The notes below the pieces were generated by a model that saw only the letters and a program-made list of their open reading frames with translations, had not been told where the DNA came from and made no database searches. A stretch of 64,000 nucleotides of DNA from Micromonospora parva (lineage in GTDB: Bacteria; Actinomycetota; Actinomycetes; Mycobacteriales; Micromonosporaceae), in contig NZ_JNZS01000016.1 in NCBI RefSeq assembly GCF_000718515.1, positions 1-64,000 of the forward strand, written 5' to 3'. Shown in pieces: positions 7,255-15,770 of the stretch (position 1 is its first letter; each line of letters starts with the position of its first letter). The translations under genes were made by a program, and so were the position numbers.

Positions 7255-8940
7255 ATGATCGCCCGAAGGCGTTTCGGCGGTCAGGGGCTCGGGTACCTCC
7301 GGCCCTCGATGAAACTGTCCACGCACTCGATGACGTTGCGCCGCGCGGCCCGCAGTCTTTTCGGCTGGAAGGCGCTGCGGCCCAACCAACTGGCCGCCAT
7401 GCGCGCGGTGATGAAGCGGCGCGACGCCCTGGTGGTGTTGCCCACCGGCGCCGGCAAGTCGGCGATCTACCAGATCCCGGCCAGCCTGATCCCCGGCCCC
7501 ACGGTGGTGATCTCCCCCCTGCTGGCCCTCCAACAGGACCAGATCGCCTCCCTCAACGAGCGGCAACGCCCGGAGCTGCGGGCGGTGCGGATCAGCTCGA
7601 ACGAGTCGCCCACCCAGCAGGCGGAGGCGATCACCGAGGTCCGCGAGGGCCGGGCGGAGTTCCTCTTCATCACCCCGGAACAGCTCAGCAACCCGGAACG
7701 AATGGCCGAGGTCGCGGCGCTGAAGCCGGCGCTGGTGGCGATCGACGAGGCGCACTGCATCTCGGCGTGGGGCCACGACTTCCGCCCCGACTACCTGGCG
7801 CTCGGGCACCTCATCGACGGCATCGGCCGACCGCCGGTGGTCGCGTTGACCGCCACCGCATCCCCTCCGGTCCGCGACGACATCATCGCCCGGCTGCGGC
7901 TGCGCGAGCCGGAGGTGGTGGTCTCCGGGCTGGACCGGCCGAACCTGTTCGTCGAGGTCGCGCACTGCCCCACCGAGGACTACCGGTGGCGGCGGCTGAT
8001 CGCGCTGCTCCAGGACGACGAGCGGCCCGGGATCATCTACGTGCCGACCCGTCGCGCCGCCGAGGAGTTGGCCACCCGGTTGACCGACGCCGGCTTCCCG
8101 GCGCAGTTCTACCACGGTGGGATGGCGGCCGGCGCGCGCGCCGAACTGCACGAGGCGTTCCTCGCCGACCAGGTCCCCATCATGGTGGCGACGTCGGCGT
8201 TCGGCATGGGCATCGACAAGCCGAACATCGCCTGGGTGGTGCACATGGCGCTGCCGGACTCACCGGACAGCTACTTCCAGGAGATCGGCCGGGCCGGGCG
8301 CGACGGGCAACCGGCCCGGGTGCTGCTGCTGTGGCAGGCCGAGGACGTGGGCCTGCAACGGTTCTTCAGCGGCGGCCTGCCCGACGTCGACGAGCTGCGC
8401 GACCTCGCCGCGCTGCTGCGCAAGAAGGCGGCCACCAAGACCGAACTGCGCGAGAGCACCGGCCTCGGGCCGCGCAAGCTGGGCCAGTACCTCTCCCTGC
8501 TGGAGCAGATCGGCGCGGCCGAGCCCCGCGCCCGGCAGCGCATCGGCGCGCCCCGGTACTCCCCCACCCCGGCCGACGCCGCGGCGGCGGCGCTGGCCGA
8601 GGCGGAGCGCCAGCAGACGGTGACCCGGTCCCGCACCGACATGATGCGCGCCTTCGCCGAGACCCTGGCCTGCCGCGGGCAGACCCTGCTGGCGTACTTC
8701 GGTGAGCAGATGACGCAGGTCTGCGGGCACTGCGACAACTGCCACAACGGCACCAGCGTGGCCGACCACGGCGCGGTCGGGCCGTTCCCGGTGCACAGCC
8801 AGGTGCGTCACCCCGAGTGGGGCCCCGGCCTGGTGCTCTCCTACGAGGACGACAAGATGACGGTTCTCTTCGATGAGGTCGGGTACAAGACGTTGTCGGT
8901 GCGCGTGGTGTCCGAACAGGGCCTGCTGACCCTGGACTAG
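7255..8940 (+). CDS. RecQ-family ATP-dependent DNA helicase
   Basis: 561 aa from the ATG at 7255 (GGGAGG 11 bases upstream); ATGs at 7309 and 7330 are alternatives. Superfamily 2 motifs in order: LPTGAGKS (Walker A, about 62-69), TPEQL, IDEAHCIS (DEAH box), LTATASPPVRDD, YHGGM, and QEIGRAGRDG (motif VI). The RecQ zinc module follows (CRGQTLLAYFGE, then CGHCDNC). No HRDC domain. The end (VRHPEWGPGLVLSYEDDKMTVLF) resembles a small beta domain seen in other actinobacterial RecQ proteins. The family unwinds 3'-tailed DNA in repair and recombination. It may be co-transcribed with the oxidoreductase gene. Confidence 0.9.
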   Translation: MIARRRFGGQGLGYLRPSMKLSTHSMTLRRAARSLFGWKALRPNQLAAMRAVMKRRDALVVLPTGAGKSAIYQIPASLIPGPTVVISPLLALQQDQIASLNERQRPELRAVRISSNESPTQQAEAITEVREGRAEFLFITPEQLSNPERMAEVAALKPALVAIDEAHCISAWGHDFRPDYLALGHLIDGIGRPPVVALTATASPPVRDDIIARLRLREPEVVVSGLDRPNLFVEVAHCPTEDYRWRRLIALLQDDERPGIIYVPTRRAAEELATRLTDAGFPAQFYHGGMAAGARAELHEAFLADQVPIMVATSAFGMGIDKPNIAWVVHMALPDSPDSYFQEIGRAGRDGQPARVLLLWQAEDVGLQRFFSGGLPDVDELRDLAALLRKKAATKTELRESTGLGPRKLGQYLSLLEQIGAAEPRARQRIGAPRYSPTPADAAAAALAEAERQQTVTRSRTDMMRAFAETLACRGQTLLAYFGEQMTQVCGHCDNCHNGTSVADHGAVGPFPVHSQVRHPEWGPGLVLSYEDDKMTVLFDEVGYKTLSVRVVSEQGLLTLD

Positions 8941-9028
8941 CCTGACCCGGGCACCGGTGTCGGGCCCGGTGGATCGACCAAGCAGAGCACCGATTGATCA
9001 AGCAGAGCAGGGCGGAAGGGGCGTTGCC

Positions 9029-9532
9029 GTGATCGAGCAGCCGGCGTACACCGGGTTCGGGTTCTCCGACGAGGAGTGGGGGCTGCTGGTCGGCCTCCCG
9101 CAGTCGGTGCTGACCGCGGCGAGCGCCGCCGAGTCCGACGGCACCCGCCGGACCATGGCGGAGAACGCGGCCGGGCTGGAGACCATCGCCGCCGGCCGGG
9201 AGTCGGCCAGCCCGCTGGTCGCCGCCGTGGCCGGTGAGATCGTCACCCGGGTCGGCGACCCGGAGACCGGTGAGGAGCTGCCGGTCATCGCGCCCGCCGA
9301 CCCCGGGGCCTACCTCGACGACGTGCTGCTGCGGGCCGGCCAGGCGGCCGAACTGCTGGCCGCGCGGGTCGACGAGGGTGAGGCCGGCGCGTACAAGCAC
9401 TGGCTCGTGAAGATCGCCGAGCAGGTGGTGGGCGCCGCGTCCAGCGGTGGGTTGCTGGGCATCGGCGGCGAGTCGGTCAGCGACTCCGAGCGGCGTTTCC
9501 GCGACCGGCTCGCGCACGTGCTCATCGACTGA
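9029..9532 (+). CDS. Hypothetical alpha-helical protein
   Basis: 167 aa from the GTG at 9029, supported by GGAAGGGGCG just upstream; a longer frame from 8957 lacks a ribosome site. The protein is soluble and helical. It has a repetitive alanine-rich middle and a C-terminal segment KHWLVKIAEQVVGAASSGG followed by GIGGESVSDSERRFRDRL, a pattern recurring in actinobacterial hypothetical proteins with a vague similarity to TerB-like helical domains. No catalytic motif is seen. It overlaps the convergent exporter gene by 11 bases. Confidence 0.7.
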   Translation: MIEQPAYTGFGFSDEEWGLLVGLPQSVLTAASAAESDGTRRTMAENAAGLETIAAGRESASPLVAAVAGEIVTRVGDPETGEELPVIAPADPGAYLDDVLLRAGQAAELLAARVDEGEAGAYKHWLVKIAEQVVGAASSGGLLGIGGESVSDSERRFRDRLAHVLID

Positions 9533-11111
9533 CCGACGACAACGAGGTGTCGGCCGGACCGGTCGGCTCGGCGGCAAACGCCGCGGAGTCGGCCGGTCGG
9601 ACGCCGCGCAGCGCGGCCAGCGCGGTGACGGCGCCCAGCAGCATCACCGCCATGGCGGCGTACGCGGCCAGGTGCAATCCGTCGGTGAACGCGACCCGGG
9701 CGGCGTGCAGCAGCGCGTCGGCCAGTTCCGCCGGCAACCCCTGGGCGACCGCGAGCGCACCGCCCAGGGTCTCCTGGGCCGCGTCGCCGGCGTCGGTGGG
9801 CAGCCCGGCGGGCAGGCCGTCGACGATCTCGCGGCGGTAGACCGCCGCGCCGACGCTGCCCAGGATCGCCATTCCCAGCGCGCCGCCCAGCTCACTGCTG
9901 GACTCGGTCAGCGCCGACGCGACACCGGCCTGCTCAGGCGGCGCCGCGCCGAGGACCAGCTCGGTGACGAGAGACATCACCATCACCAGGCCGCCCGCGT
10001 AGACGCTGGCGCCGACGAGCAGCAGCCACAGCGGCGTCTCCGGCGTGACCCGGGTCAGCACCACGAAGCCGACCACGGCGATGCCGAAGCCCGCGCCGAT
10101 CAGGTACGCCCGCTCGACGCGCTGGGCGAGGGCTGCGGCTGCCGGCGCGACCCCGCCCACCGCGAGCGACGGCACCAGGCTCCACAGTGCCGCCCGCAGC
10201 GGGCTCAGGCCGAGCACCAACTGGAGGTGCTGGGTGGTGAAGATGGCGAATCCGACCAGGGCGAACATCGCCAGCAGGTTGACCGCGAGCGACCCGGCGA
10301 AGCCGCGTCGGCGGAACAACGCGAGGTCGACCATCGGGTACGCCCGGGTCCGCTGCCGGTGCAGGAAGAGCGCGCCCACCAGCACACCGCCGACGATGGC
10401 GAGCACCCGCAGCGGGCTGACGCCGTCGCGGGCCATCTCCTTGATGCCGTAGATCACCGGCAGCAGCGCGCCGAGCGACAGCGCCGCGCTGATCAGGTCG
10501 AACCGCCCGGTCGCCGGGTTGCGGAACTCGGGCACCAGCAGCGGGGCGAGCAGGAGCAGCATCAGCATCGCCGGGATGTTGATCAGGAAGATCGAGCCCC
10601 ACCAGAAGTGCTCCAGCAGGATGCCGCTGAGCACCGGGCCGAGGGCGATGCCGCCGGTCAGGGTGGCGGTCCAGACGCCGATGGCCGTGCCGCGCTGCTT
10701 GGCGTCGTGGAACATGTTGCGCACCAGGGCCAGCGTCGAGGGCATCAGGGTGGCGCCACCGACGCCGAGGAGGGCGCGGGCGGCGATCAGCGTCGCGGTG
10801 CTGTCGGCGTACGCGGCCAGCAGCGACGCCGCCCCGAACGCGGTGGCACCGATCAGCAGGAGCCGGCGTCGGCCGATCCGGTCACCCAGAGCGCCCATCG
10901 TGATCAGCAGCCCGGCCAGCACGAAACCGTAGATGTCGAAGATCCAGAGCTGCTCGGTGGCGCTGGGGCGCAGCTCCGCGCTGATGAACGGGACGGCGAA
11001 GTAGAGCACCGACACGTCCATCGAGACCAGGAGCAGCGCCAGCATCAGCACCGCGAACCCGATCCACTCCCTCCGGCCGGCGCGCGCTGCCGGTGTGGTG
11101 GTGGTCTTCAT
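9522..11111 (-). CDS. MFS drug exporter, DHA2 (14-TM) type
   Basis: 529 aa from the ATG at 11111 (GAAGGA upstream). The many hydrophobic spans and length fit the 14-helix DHA2 group (EmrB/QacA-like). Motif A is LGDRIGRRRLLLIG after helix 2, and motif C-like glycines are in GPVLSGILLEHFWWGSIFLIN. The role is proton-coupled efflux of toxic compounds; the substrate is unknown. Divergent from the TetR gene at 11195, with two operator-like palindromes between, so it is very likely repressed by that regulator and induced by its ligand. Confidence 0.9.
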   Translation of the reverse strand: MKTTTTPAARAGRREWIGFAVLMLALLLVSMDVSVLYFAVPFISAELRPSATEQLWIFDIYGFVLAGLLITMGALGDRIGRRRLLLIGATAFGAASLLAAYADSTATLIAARALLGVGGATLMPSTLALVRNMFHDAKQRGTAIGVWTATLTGGIALGPVLSGILLEHFWWGSIFLINIPAMLMLLLLAPLLVPEFRNPATGRFDLISAALSLGALLPVIYGIKEMARDGVSPLRVLAIVGGVLVGALFLHRQRTRAYPMVDLALFRRRGFAGSLAVNLLAMFALVGFAIFTTQHLQLVLGLSPLRAALWSLVPSLAVGGVAPAAAALAQRVERAYLIGAGFGIAVVGFVVLTRVTPETPLWLLLVGASVYAGGLVMVMSLVTELVLGAAPPEQAGVASALTESSSELGGALGMAILGSVGAAVYRREIVDGLPAGLPTDAGDAAQETLGGALAVAQGLPAELADALLHAARVAFTDGLHLAAYAAMAVMLLGAVTALAALRGVRPADSAAFAAEPTGPADTSLSSVSR

Positions 11112-11127
11112 GATCATCCTTCTTTCT

Positions 11128-11142
11128 GCGTATGCCATACGC
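11128..11142. promoter_or_regulatory. TetR operator, site 1
   Basis: Perfect dyad GCGTATG-C-CATACGC, 17 bases upstream of the exporter start. Binding here would block exporter transcription. It forms a pair with the site at 11149-11163; the centres are 21 bp apart, two helical turns, so two repressor dimers would sit on the same face of the DNA. Confidence 0.75.
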
Positions 11143-11148
11143 TGTTAT

Positions 11149-11163
11149 GCGTAGACCATACGC
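11149..11163. promoter_or_regulatory. TetR operator, site 2
   Basis: GCGTAGACCATACGC, a near copy of site 1 differing only in the three central-left bases. With flanks it reads TGCGTA-N5-TACGCA. It lies between site 1 and the TetR start, ready for autoregulation. Confidence 0.7.
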
Positions 11164-11194
11164 AGAACTAGGATGGCGAGGCAAGGGAGGAAAT

Positions 11195-11956
11195 GTGGCG
11201 GCGAAGACAGACGACAGCGGGCCCGTACTCCCGCCGGCCATCGAGAGCGCCTGGGGGCTGCGGGAGCGACCACCCAAGGGGCCCCGGCCGGGAATGAGCG
11301 TGCCCACCATCGTGGACGCCGCGGTCCGGGTGGCCGACGCCGACGGCCTGGCCGCCGTGTCGATGAGCCGGGTGGCCAAGGAGCTGGGCGCCGCGACCAT
11401 GGCCCTCTACCGGTACGTCGGCTCGAAGGACGAACTGCTGATGCTCATGGTGGACTCCGGGTACGGCCCCTCCCTCGGCCCGCCCGGCCCGCGCGACGAC
11501 TGGCGTACCGGCCTCACCCGGTGGGCCTGGGCCGAACACGAGGTGCTGCGGCGACGGTCCTGGCTGCTGCACGTCCCGATCAGCGGCCCACCGATCACCC
11601 CGCAGCAGCTCGGCTGGATGGAGGACGGGCTGCGCTGCCTCGACGGCACCGCGCTCGGCGAGAACGAGAAGATGTCGGTGCTGCTGCTGATCACCGGGTA
11701 CGTCCGCAACGAGGCAACCCTCACGTCGCAGATCGCCGAGGGCAGCCGGGCGGCCGGCGTCGAGCCCGCCGAGATGATGCCCGGGTACGCCCGGCTGGTG
11801 GGCCGGCTCATCGACCCGGCCCGCTTCCCCGCGCTGCACCGGGTGCTCAGCGCCGGCGTGCTCAGCCAGGACGACCACCCCGACGACGAGTTCGCCTTCG
11901 GTCTGGACCGGATCCTCGACGGCGTCGAAGCGCTGATCCAGCGCCGAGCGGGTTAG
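11195..11956 (+). CDS. TetR/AcrR-family repressor
   Basis: 253 aa from the GTG at 11195, with GGGAGGAAAT directly before it. The N-terminal HTH (about 32-80) contains IVDAAVRVADADGLAAVSMS, then VAKELGAATMALYRYVGSKDEL, the canonical recognition-helix stretch. The longer C-terminal half resembles the TetR_C ligand domain. A ~30-residue N-terminal extension precedes the HTH. It is divergent from the exporter across two matching palindromes, so it probably represses both genes. The AraC gene begins 8 bases after its stop. Confidence 0.88.
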   Translation: MAAKTDDSGPVLPPAIESAWGLRERPPKGPRPGMSVPTIVDAAVRVADADGLAAVSMSRVAKELGAATMALYRYVGSKDELLMLMVDSGYGPSLGPPGPRDDWRTGLTRWAWAEHEVLRRRSWLLHVPISGPPITPQQLGWMEDGLRCLDGTALGENEKMSVLLLITGYVRNEATLTSQIAEGSRAAGVEPAEMMPGYARLVGRLIDPARFPALHRVLSAGVLSQDDHPDDEFAFGLDRILDGVEALIQRRAG

Positions 11957-11964
11957 GGCGCCCG

Positions 11965-12999
11965 ATGCTGGCGAGAGACACCATCGACACCACGGTTCTG
12001 CCGCCGCGCGAACGGTTCGGCATGTGGCTGGACCTGGTGGCGCGCACCTCGGCGCCGCTGCGCATCCGGTCCGCGCACAGCGACGACTTCGCCGCCCGCG
12101 CCGACTTCACCGACCTCGGCCCGGTCCAGCTCGTGCAGTACGAATACCCGTCGCTGGACGCCACCCGGACCCGCAAGCTGGTCCGCCAGTCCGACCCGGA
12201 GCTGTACATCCTCGCCCTCACCACCGGCGGCATCGGCACCTCCAGCCAGGACGGTCGCCACAGCGAGATCCTCTCCGGCGAGTTCACCTTCTACGACGGG
12301 TCCCGGCCGCACGACGTCTGCCACCACGCCACCGAGCCCGAGCGGGACCAGGCCACCTCGATCATCACGCTGATCCCGCACGCCGCCCTGCCGCTACCGC
12401 CACAGCGGATGGCCGCGCTCTACGGCGGCCGGATGTCCGGCAGCGAGGGGATCGGGGCGCTGCTGGCGCAGTTCCTGCTCCAGGTGACCGGGCACCCCGA
12501 GCAGTACCACGCCGCCGACGCCGGACGGCTCGGCGCGGTCGGGCTCGACCTGGCCACCACCATGCTCGGCCGGCACCTCGTCGCCGAGGATGCCGTGCCC
12601 ACCGAGGTCCGCCGCCGGGCGCTGCTCACCCAGGTGCAGGCGTACATCCACCGCCACCTCGGCGAGGTGACCCTCGACCCCCAGGTCGTCGCCGACGCCC
12701 ACCACATCTCGGTGCGGTCCCTGCACCGCCTGTTCGAGGGCGAGGACGCCACAGTGGCGTCGTACATCAGGGACCTGCGACTGGCCCGGTGCCAACGCGA
12801 CCTGACCGACCCGGCGCTGCGCAACCAGCCCGTGCAGACCATCGCGGCGCGGTGGGGGTTTCCCCACAAGGCCCACTTCAGCCGGGCGTTCAAGGCCGCC
12901 TACGGAATGACCCCGCAGGAACACCGCGACAACGCCTCGGATCTGGCGCGGATCGTCAACCGTCAGGCGTCCACCGTCAACTCGGGACCGGCAGACTGA
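11965..12999 (+). CDS. AraC-family transcriptional regulator
   Basis: 344 aa. The N-terminal ~200 residues match the AraC-binding-like (cupin) region, with HDVCHHATEPERDQ and a ligand-pocket layout as in AraC regulators of the NphR/FeaR sort. The C-terminal HTH_18 starts near 235: DPQVVADAHHISVRSLHRLF, then IAARWGFPHKAHFSRAFKAAYGMTP. The start 8 bases after the TetR stop suggests co-transcription and a role in the same response. The inducer is unknown. Confidence 0.88.
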   Translation: MLARDTIDTTVLPPRERFGMWLDLVARTSAPLRIRSAHSDDFAARADFTDLGPVQLVQYEYPSLDATRTRKLVRQSDPELYILALTTGGIGTSSQDGRHSEILSGEFTFYDGSRPHDVCHHATEPERDQATSIITLIPHAALPLPPQRMAALYGGRMSGSEGIGALLAQFLLQVTGHPEQYHAADAGRLGAVGLDLATTMLGRHLVAEDAVPTEVRRRALLTQVQAYIHRHLGEVTLDPQVVADAHHISVRSLHRLFEGEDATVASYIRDLRLARCQRDLTDPALRNQPVQTIAARWGFPHKAHFSRAFKAAYGMTPQEHRDNASDLARIVNRQASTVNSGPAD

Positions 13000-13052
13000 C
13001 ACCGGCGCGGCCGACCATCGCCTGGTGGGCCGCAACGGGGGCCGTGGCGAGG

Positions 13053-13076
13053 CGCCCGCCGCGCGAGCGGCGGGCG
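13053..13076. terminator. Hairpin between convergent AraC and topoisomerase genes
   Basis: Arms CGCCCGCCGC and GCGGCGGGCG pair perfectly over 10 bp around a 4-base loop. The position between two convergent genes suggests a bidirectional terminator. Confidence 0.6.
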
Positions 13077-13151
13077 GCCGCCCGGTGGCACCCTGCTCAA
13101 GCCCGAGACTCCGACCCCGTCGCGCCTCCCCAGAATCGCCGGCGGGGCCGG

Positions 13152-14135
13152 TCAGGCCCCCTCCAGCAGCTTCAGGACGACCCGCTCCGCCTCCTCGCGA
13201 GGCGCCAGCGGATCCACCGCCGCCACCACCCCCTCGTGGTAGAGGTCGACCACCCGAGGGTCCACGTACGACGCCCGCGCCACCGTCGGCGTGTTGCCCA
13301 GCAGCTCAGCCACCTCCCGCATCACGGCGACCACCGCCTTGCGCCGGGCGGTCACCGAACGGGCCGGGCCGGCGGTGGCCAACTCGGTGGCCGCCAGCAC
13401 CGTGGCGTGCCAGGTGCGGAAGTCCTTCGCGGTCATCTCCCCACCGCTGGCGTCGCGCAGGTAACCGTTGACCTCGTCGCTGCGCACGTCGCGCCACTCC
13501 CGGCCGTCCCAGTAGCCGAACAGCCGCTCCGCCCGGCGCCGGCGACGGCGCAGATTGACGAGCACCTGGCACAGCTCCGGGTCCTCGATCCGGCGTACCT
13601 GCTCGATGCCCCCCTTCGCGGGGAACACGAACACCACGCAGCCGCGCCGGGACCGGGCGTGCTCGGGGCGCAGGGTGGACACCCCGTAGGTCGGGTCGTC
13701 GCCGTTCGCGTACTGGTCGCTGCCGACCCGGAACATCCCCATGTCGAGCAGCCGGGCCACCGTCGCCAGCACCCGGTCCCGGCCCAGTCCACGGCCGTCC
13801 AGGTCGCGCCCCACCCGCTCCCGCAGCGCCGGCAACCGCCGGGCCACCTCCAGCATGTGGTCGAACTTCGCCTCGTCCTGCTTCTCCCGCCACCGGGGGT
13901 GGTAGACGTACTGCTTGCGCCCGGCCGCGTCGATCCCGATCGCCTGGATGTGCCCGTTGGGATGCGGCGCGATCCAGACGTCCTGCCAGGCCGGCGGGAT
14001 GACCAGCTCCCGCAGCCGGGCCAGCACCTCTGGATCCCGCACCGGCGCCCCGGACGGATCGACGAACAGCCAGCCCCGTCCGCGACGACGCCGTCCGTAC
14101 CCCGGTCGACCCGGGTCGCTACGCCGCAACCGCAC
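13152..14135 (-). CDS. DNA topoisomerase IB (poxvirus-like)
   Basis: 327 aa from the GTG at 14135. Typical bacterial TopIB layout: N-terminal beta domain (IPPAWQDVWIAPHPNGHIQAIG, about 47-68), then the catalytic domain with KQYVYHPRWREKQDEAKF, VGSDQYANGDDPTYGVSTL and DFRTWHATV. The nucleophile tyrosine is in ARASYVDPRVVD near 295. The enzyme relaxes supercoils through a 3'-phosphotyrosine. The gene overlaps the stop of the GT9 gene by 17 bases and closes the heptose operon, an odd partner that may simply share its promoter. Confidence 0.92.
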   Translation of the reverse strand: MRLRRSDPGRPGYGRRRRGRGWLFVDPSGAPVRDPEVLARLRELVIPPAWQDVWIAPHPNGHIQAIGIDAAGRKQYVYHPRWREKQDEAKFDHMLEVARRLPALRERVGRDLDGRGLGRDRVLATVARLLDMGMFRVGSDQYANGDDPTYGVSTLRPEHARSRRGCVVFVFPAKGGIEQVRRIEDPELCQVLVNLRRRRRRAERLFGYWDGREWRDVRSDEVNGYLRDASGGEMTAKDFRTWHATVLAATELATAGPARSVTARRKAVVAVMREVAELLGNTPTVARASYVDPRVVDLYHEGVVAAVDPLAPREEAERVVLKLLEGA

Positions 14136-15072
14136 CGGAGACCCGCACCACCCTCTCCACCTCGGCCACCGCGGCCAGCACCTCGTCGAGGTGCAGAGCC
14201 GCCATCGTCGGGTGGCTTCCTACCCCGTCCCACCTGGGCCAATCCCCCGCACCGGCCCACAACACCCGGTGCCGTGGCCGGTCCGGTGGTGGCCCCCAGT
14301 GCGCCGGTGGCACCGGCCCGAAGAGAATCACCGACGCGGTGCCGTACCCGGTGGCCAGATGGGCGACGCCGGTGTCCCCGCTGACCACCAACCGGGCGTC
14401 GGCCACCAGCGCGGCGAGCCCGCCGAGGTCGGTCCGGCCGGCCAGAACCGCGTCCGAGGTCAGGCCGGCCGCCTCGGCCACCCGGGTTGCCAACTCCCGT
14501 TCGTCGGCCGAGCCGGTGAGCAGCACCCGGTGCCCCTGGTCGGTGAGCGTCCGGGCCAGCGCGGCGAACCGCTCGGCCGGCCACCGTTTGGCCGGGATCT
14601 TGCTGCCCGGGTGCAGCACCGTGGCACCGCTGGGCAGCCCCGCCGACCCGGGCCGGCGCAGGCTGAGGTCGGCCCGGTCGGCCGGGATGTCGTACCAGGA
14701 CAGCAGCCGGCACCACCGGTCCACCTCGTGCTCGTCGGCGGCCCAACGCGGGCCGTCGGCACAGCCGGCGTCCGCGTTGGCGAAGGCGAGCAGCCGACCG
14801 GGTCGGGTGGCCGCGAGCAGCCGGTGCGACTGCGGACCGCGGCCGTGCAGGTTGACCGCGACCCGCGGGGCCGACCCGACCCGCAGGGGTCGGTCCAGCC
14901 CGGTGGTGTCCACCAGCCGGTCCACCCCGCCGACCAGGTCGACCAGCGGAGCCAGCCCGGCCGGCGCGGCGAGCGCCAGCTCCCGCGAGGGGTACGCGGC
15001 CCGCAGCGCCCGCAGCGCGGGCACCGCGGTCACCAGATCGCCGACGCCGAGGGCGCGCAGCACGAGGATCAC
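14119..15072 (-). CDS. Glycosyltransferase family 9 (heptosyltransferase-like)
   Basis: 317 aa from the GTG at 15072, which overlaps the stop of the SDR gene (GTGA). GT9 motifs: an N-terminal LRALGVGDLVTAVPALRAL like the WaaC/WaaF start, VLHPGSKIPAKRWPAE (about 168-183), and SGDTGVAHLA with ILFGPVPP near the end. GT9 enzymes move heptose from ADP-heptose to an acceptor. This organism should lack lipopolysaccharide, so the acceptor must be another glycan, lipid or metabolite. Its place behind the GmhA/HldE/GmhB genes strongly suggests an ADP-heptose donor. Confidence 0.88.
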   Translation of the reverse strand: MILVLRALGVGDLVTAVPALRALRAAYPSRELALAAPAGLAPLVDLVGGVDRLVDTTGLDRPLRVGSAPRVAVNLHGRGPQSHRLLAATRPGRLLAFANADAGCADGPRWAADEHEVDRWCRLLSWYDIPADRADLSLRRPGSAGLPSGATVLHPGSKIPAKRWPAERFAALARTLTDQGHRVLLTGSADERELATRVAEAAGLTSDAVLAGRTDLGGLAALVADARLVVSGDTGVAHLATGYGTASVILFGPVPPAHWGPPPDRPRHRVLWAGAGDWPRWDGVGSHPTMAALHLDEVLAAVAEVERVVRVSGAVAA

Positions 15073-15770
15073 GGGTACGAGGTCTCCTGCTCGGCGCAGA
15101 CCACCATCTCGCGCACCGCGCAACCGGCCGGCTGGCTGAGCGCGAACATGATCGCGGCGGCGGTGTCGGCGGGCTCGTTGAGGATCGCGTCCGGCCCCGG
15201 CTTGTACTGCGGGTCACGTTCGTCGAAGAACGCGGTGCGCATCCCACCCGGGATGAGCAGGGTGACGCCGACCTGACCGGCCAGCTCGGCGGCGAGGGCT
15301 CGGGTGAACCCCACCACCCCGAACTTCGCCGCGCAGTACGCGGTGGCGTCGCTGACCGCCTTGACGCCCAGGGTGGAGGCGACGGTGACGACGCGCCCCC
15401 GAGAGGTCAGCAGGAACGGCAGCGCGGCCCGGATCACCGCCGCGGTGGCCAGCAGGTCCACGGCGACGATCCGGTCCCAGGTCTCGCCCGGCAGGTCGGC
15501 GAGCCGGCCCGGCACGTCGGTGCCGGCGGCGGTGACCACGGCGTCCAGGCCACCGGCCTGCTCGGCGAGATGCCGGGTGGCCGCCTCGGCGGCGCGCGTG
15601 TCGGCCAGGTCGCACTCGGTCCAGGACACCCCGTCGACCGGCGGCTGCCGGTCCAGCACGAGCGGTCGGCCACCGGAGGCGGCCACCGCGGCGACCACGG
15701 CGGCACCGAGCCCGCTGGACCCGCCGGTGACCAGGACGGTGGGCCCGGCACCGGGCCGCGTGCCGGTCAT
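15069..15770 (-). CDS. SDR-family oxidoreductase in the heptose operon
   Basis: 233 aa, classical short-chain dehydrogenase. NAD(P) site TGGSSGLGAA (about 15-24); catalytic Ser in VTVASTLG; YCAAK (Tyr-x-x-x-Lys) follows. The ATG overlaps the upstream HldE stop (ATGA) and its stop overlaps the GT9 start, so it is tightly coupled to both. It is not the extended-SDR epimerase HldD, which is longer and has a different N-terminal motif. A role on a heptose or its acceptor is plausible from position only. Confidence 0.85.
   Translation of the reverse strand: MTGTRPGAGPTVLVTGGSSGLGAAVVAAVAASGGRPLVLDRQPPVDGVSWTECDLADTRAAEAATRHLAEQAGGLDAVVTAAGTDVPGRLADLPGETWDRIVAVDLLATAAVIRAALPFLLTSRGRVVTVASTLGVKAVSDATAYCAAKFGVVGFTRALAAELAGQVGVTLLIPGGMRTAFFDERDPQYKPGPDAILNEPADTAAAIMFALSQPAGCAVREMVVCAEQETSYP

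Noticed and set aside
11173..12999. 608-codon frame running through TetR and AraC
   Set aside because: Only its last 344 codons are the AraC gene; the upstream part is out-of-frame TetR sequence.
12024..14384. 786-codon plus-strand frame
   Set aside because: Pro/Arg/Ala-rich shadow of the AraC and topoisomerase genes.
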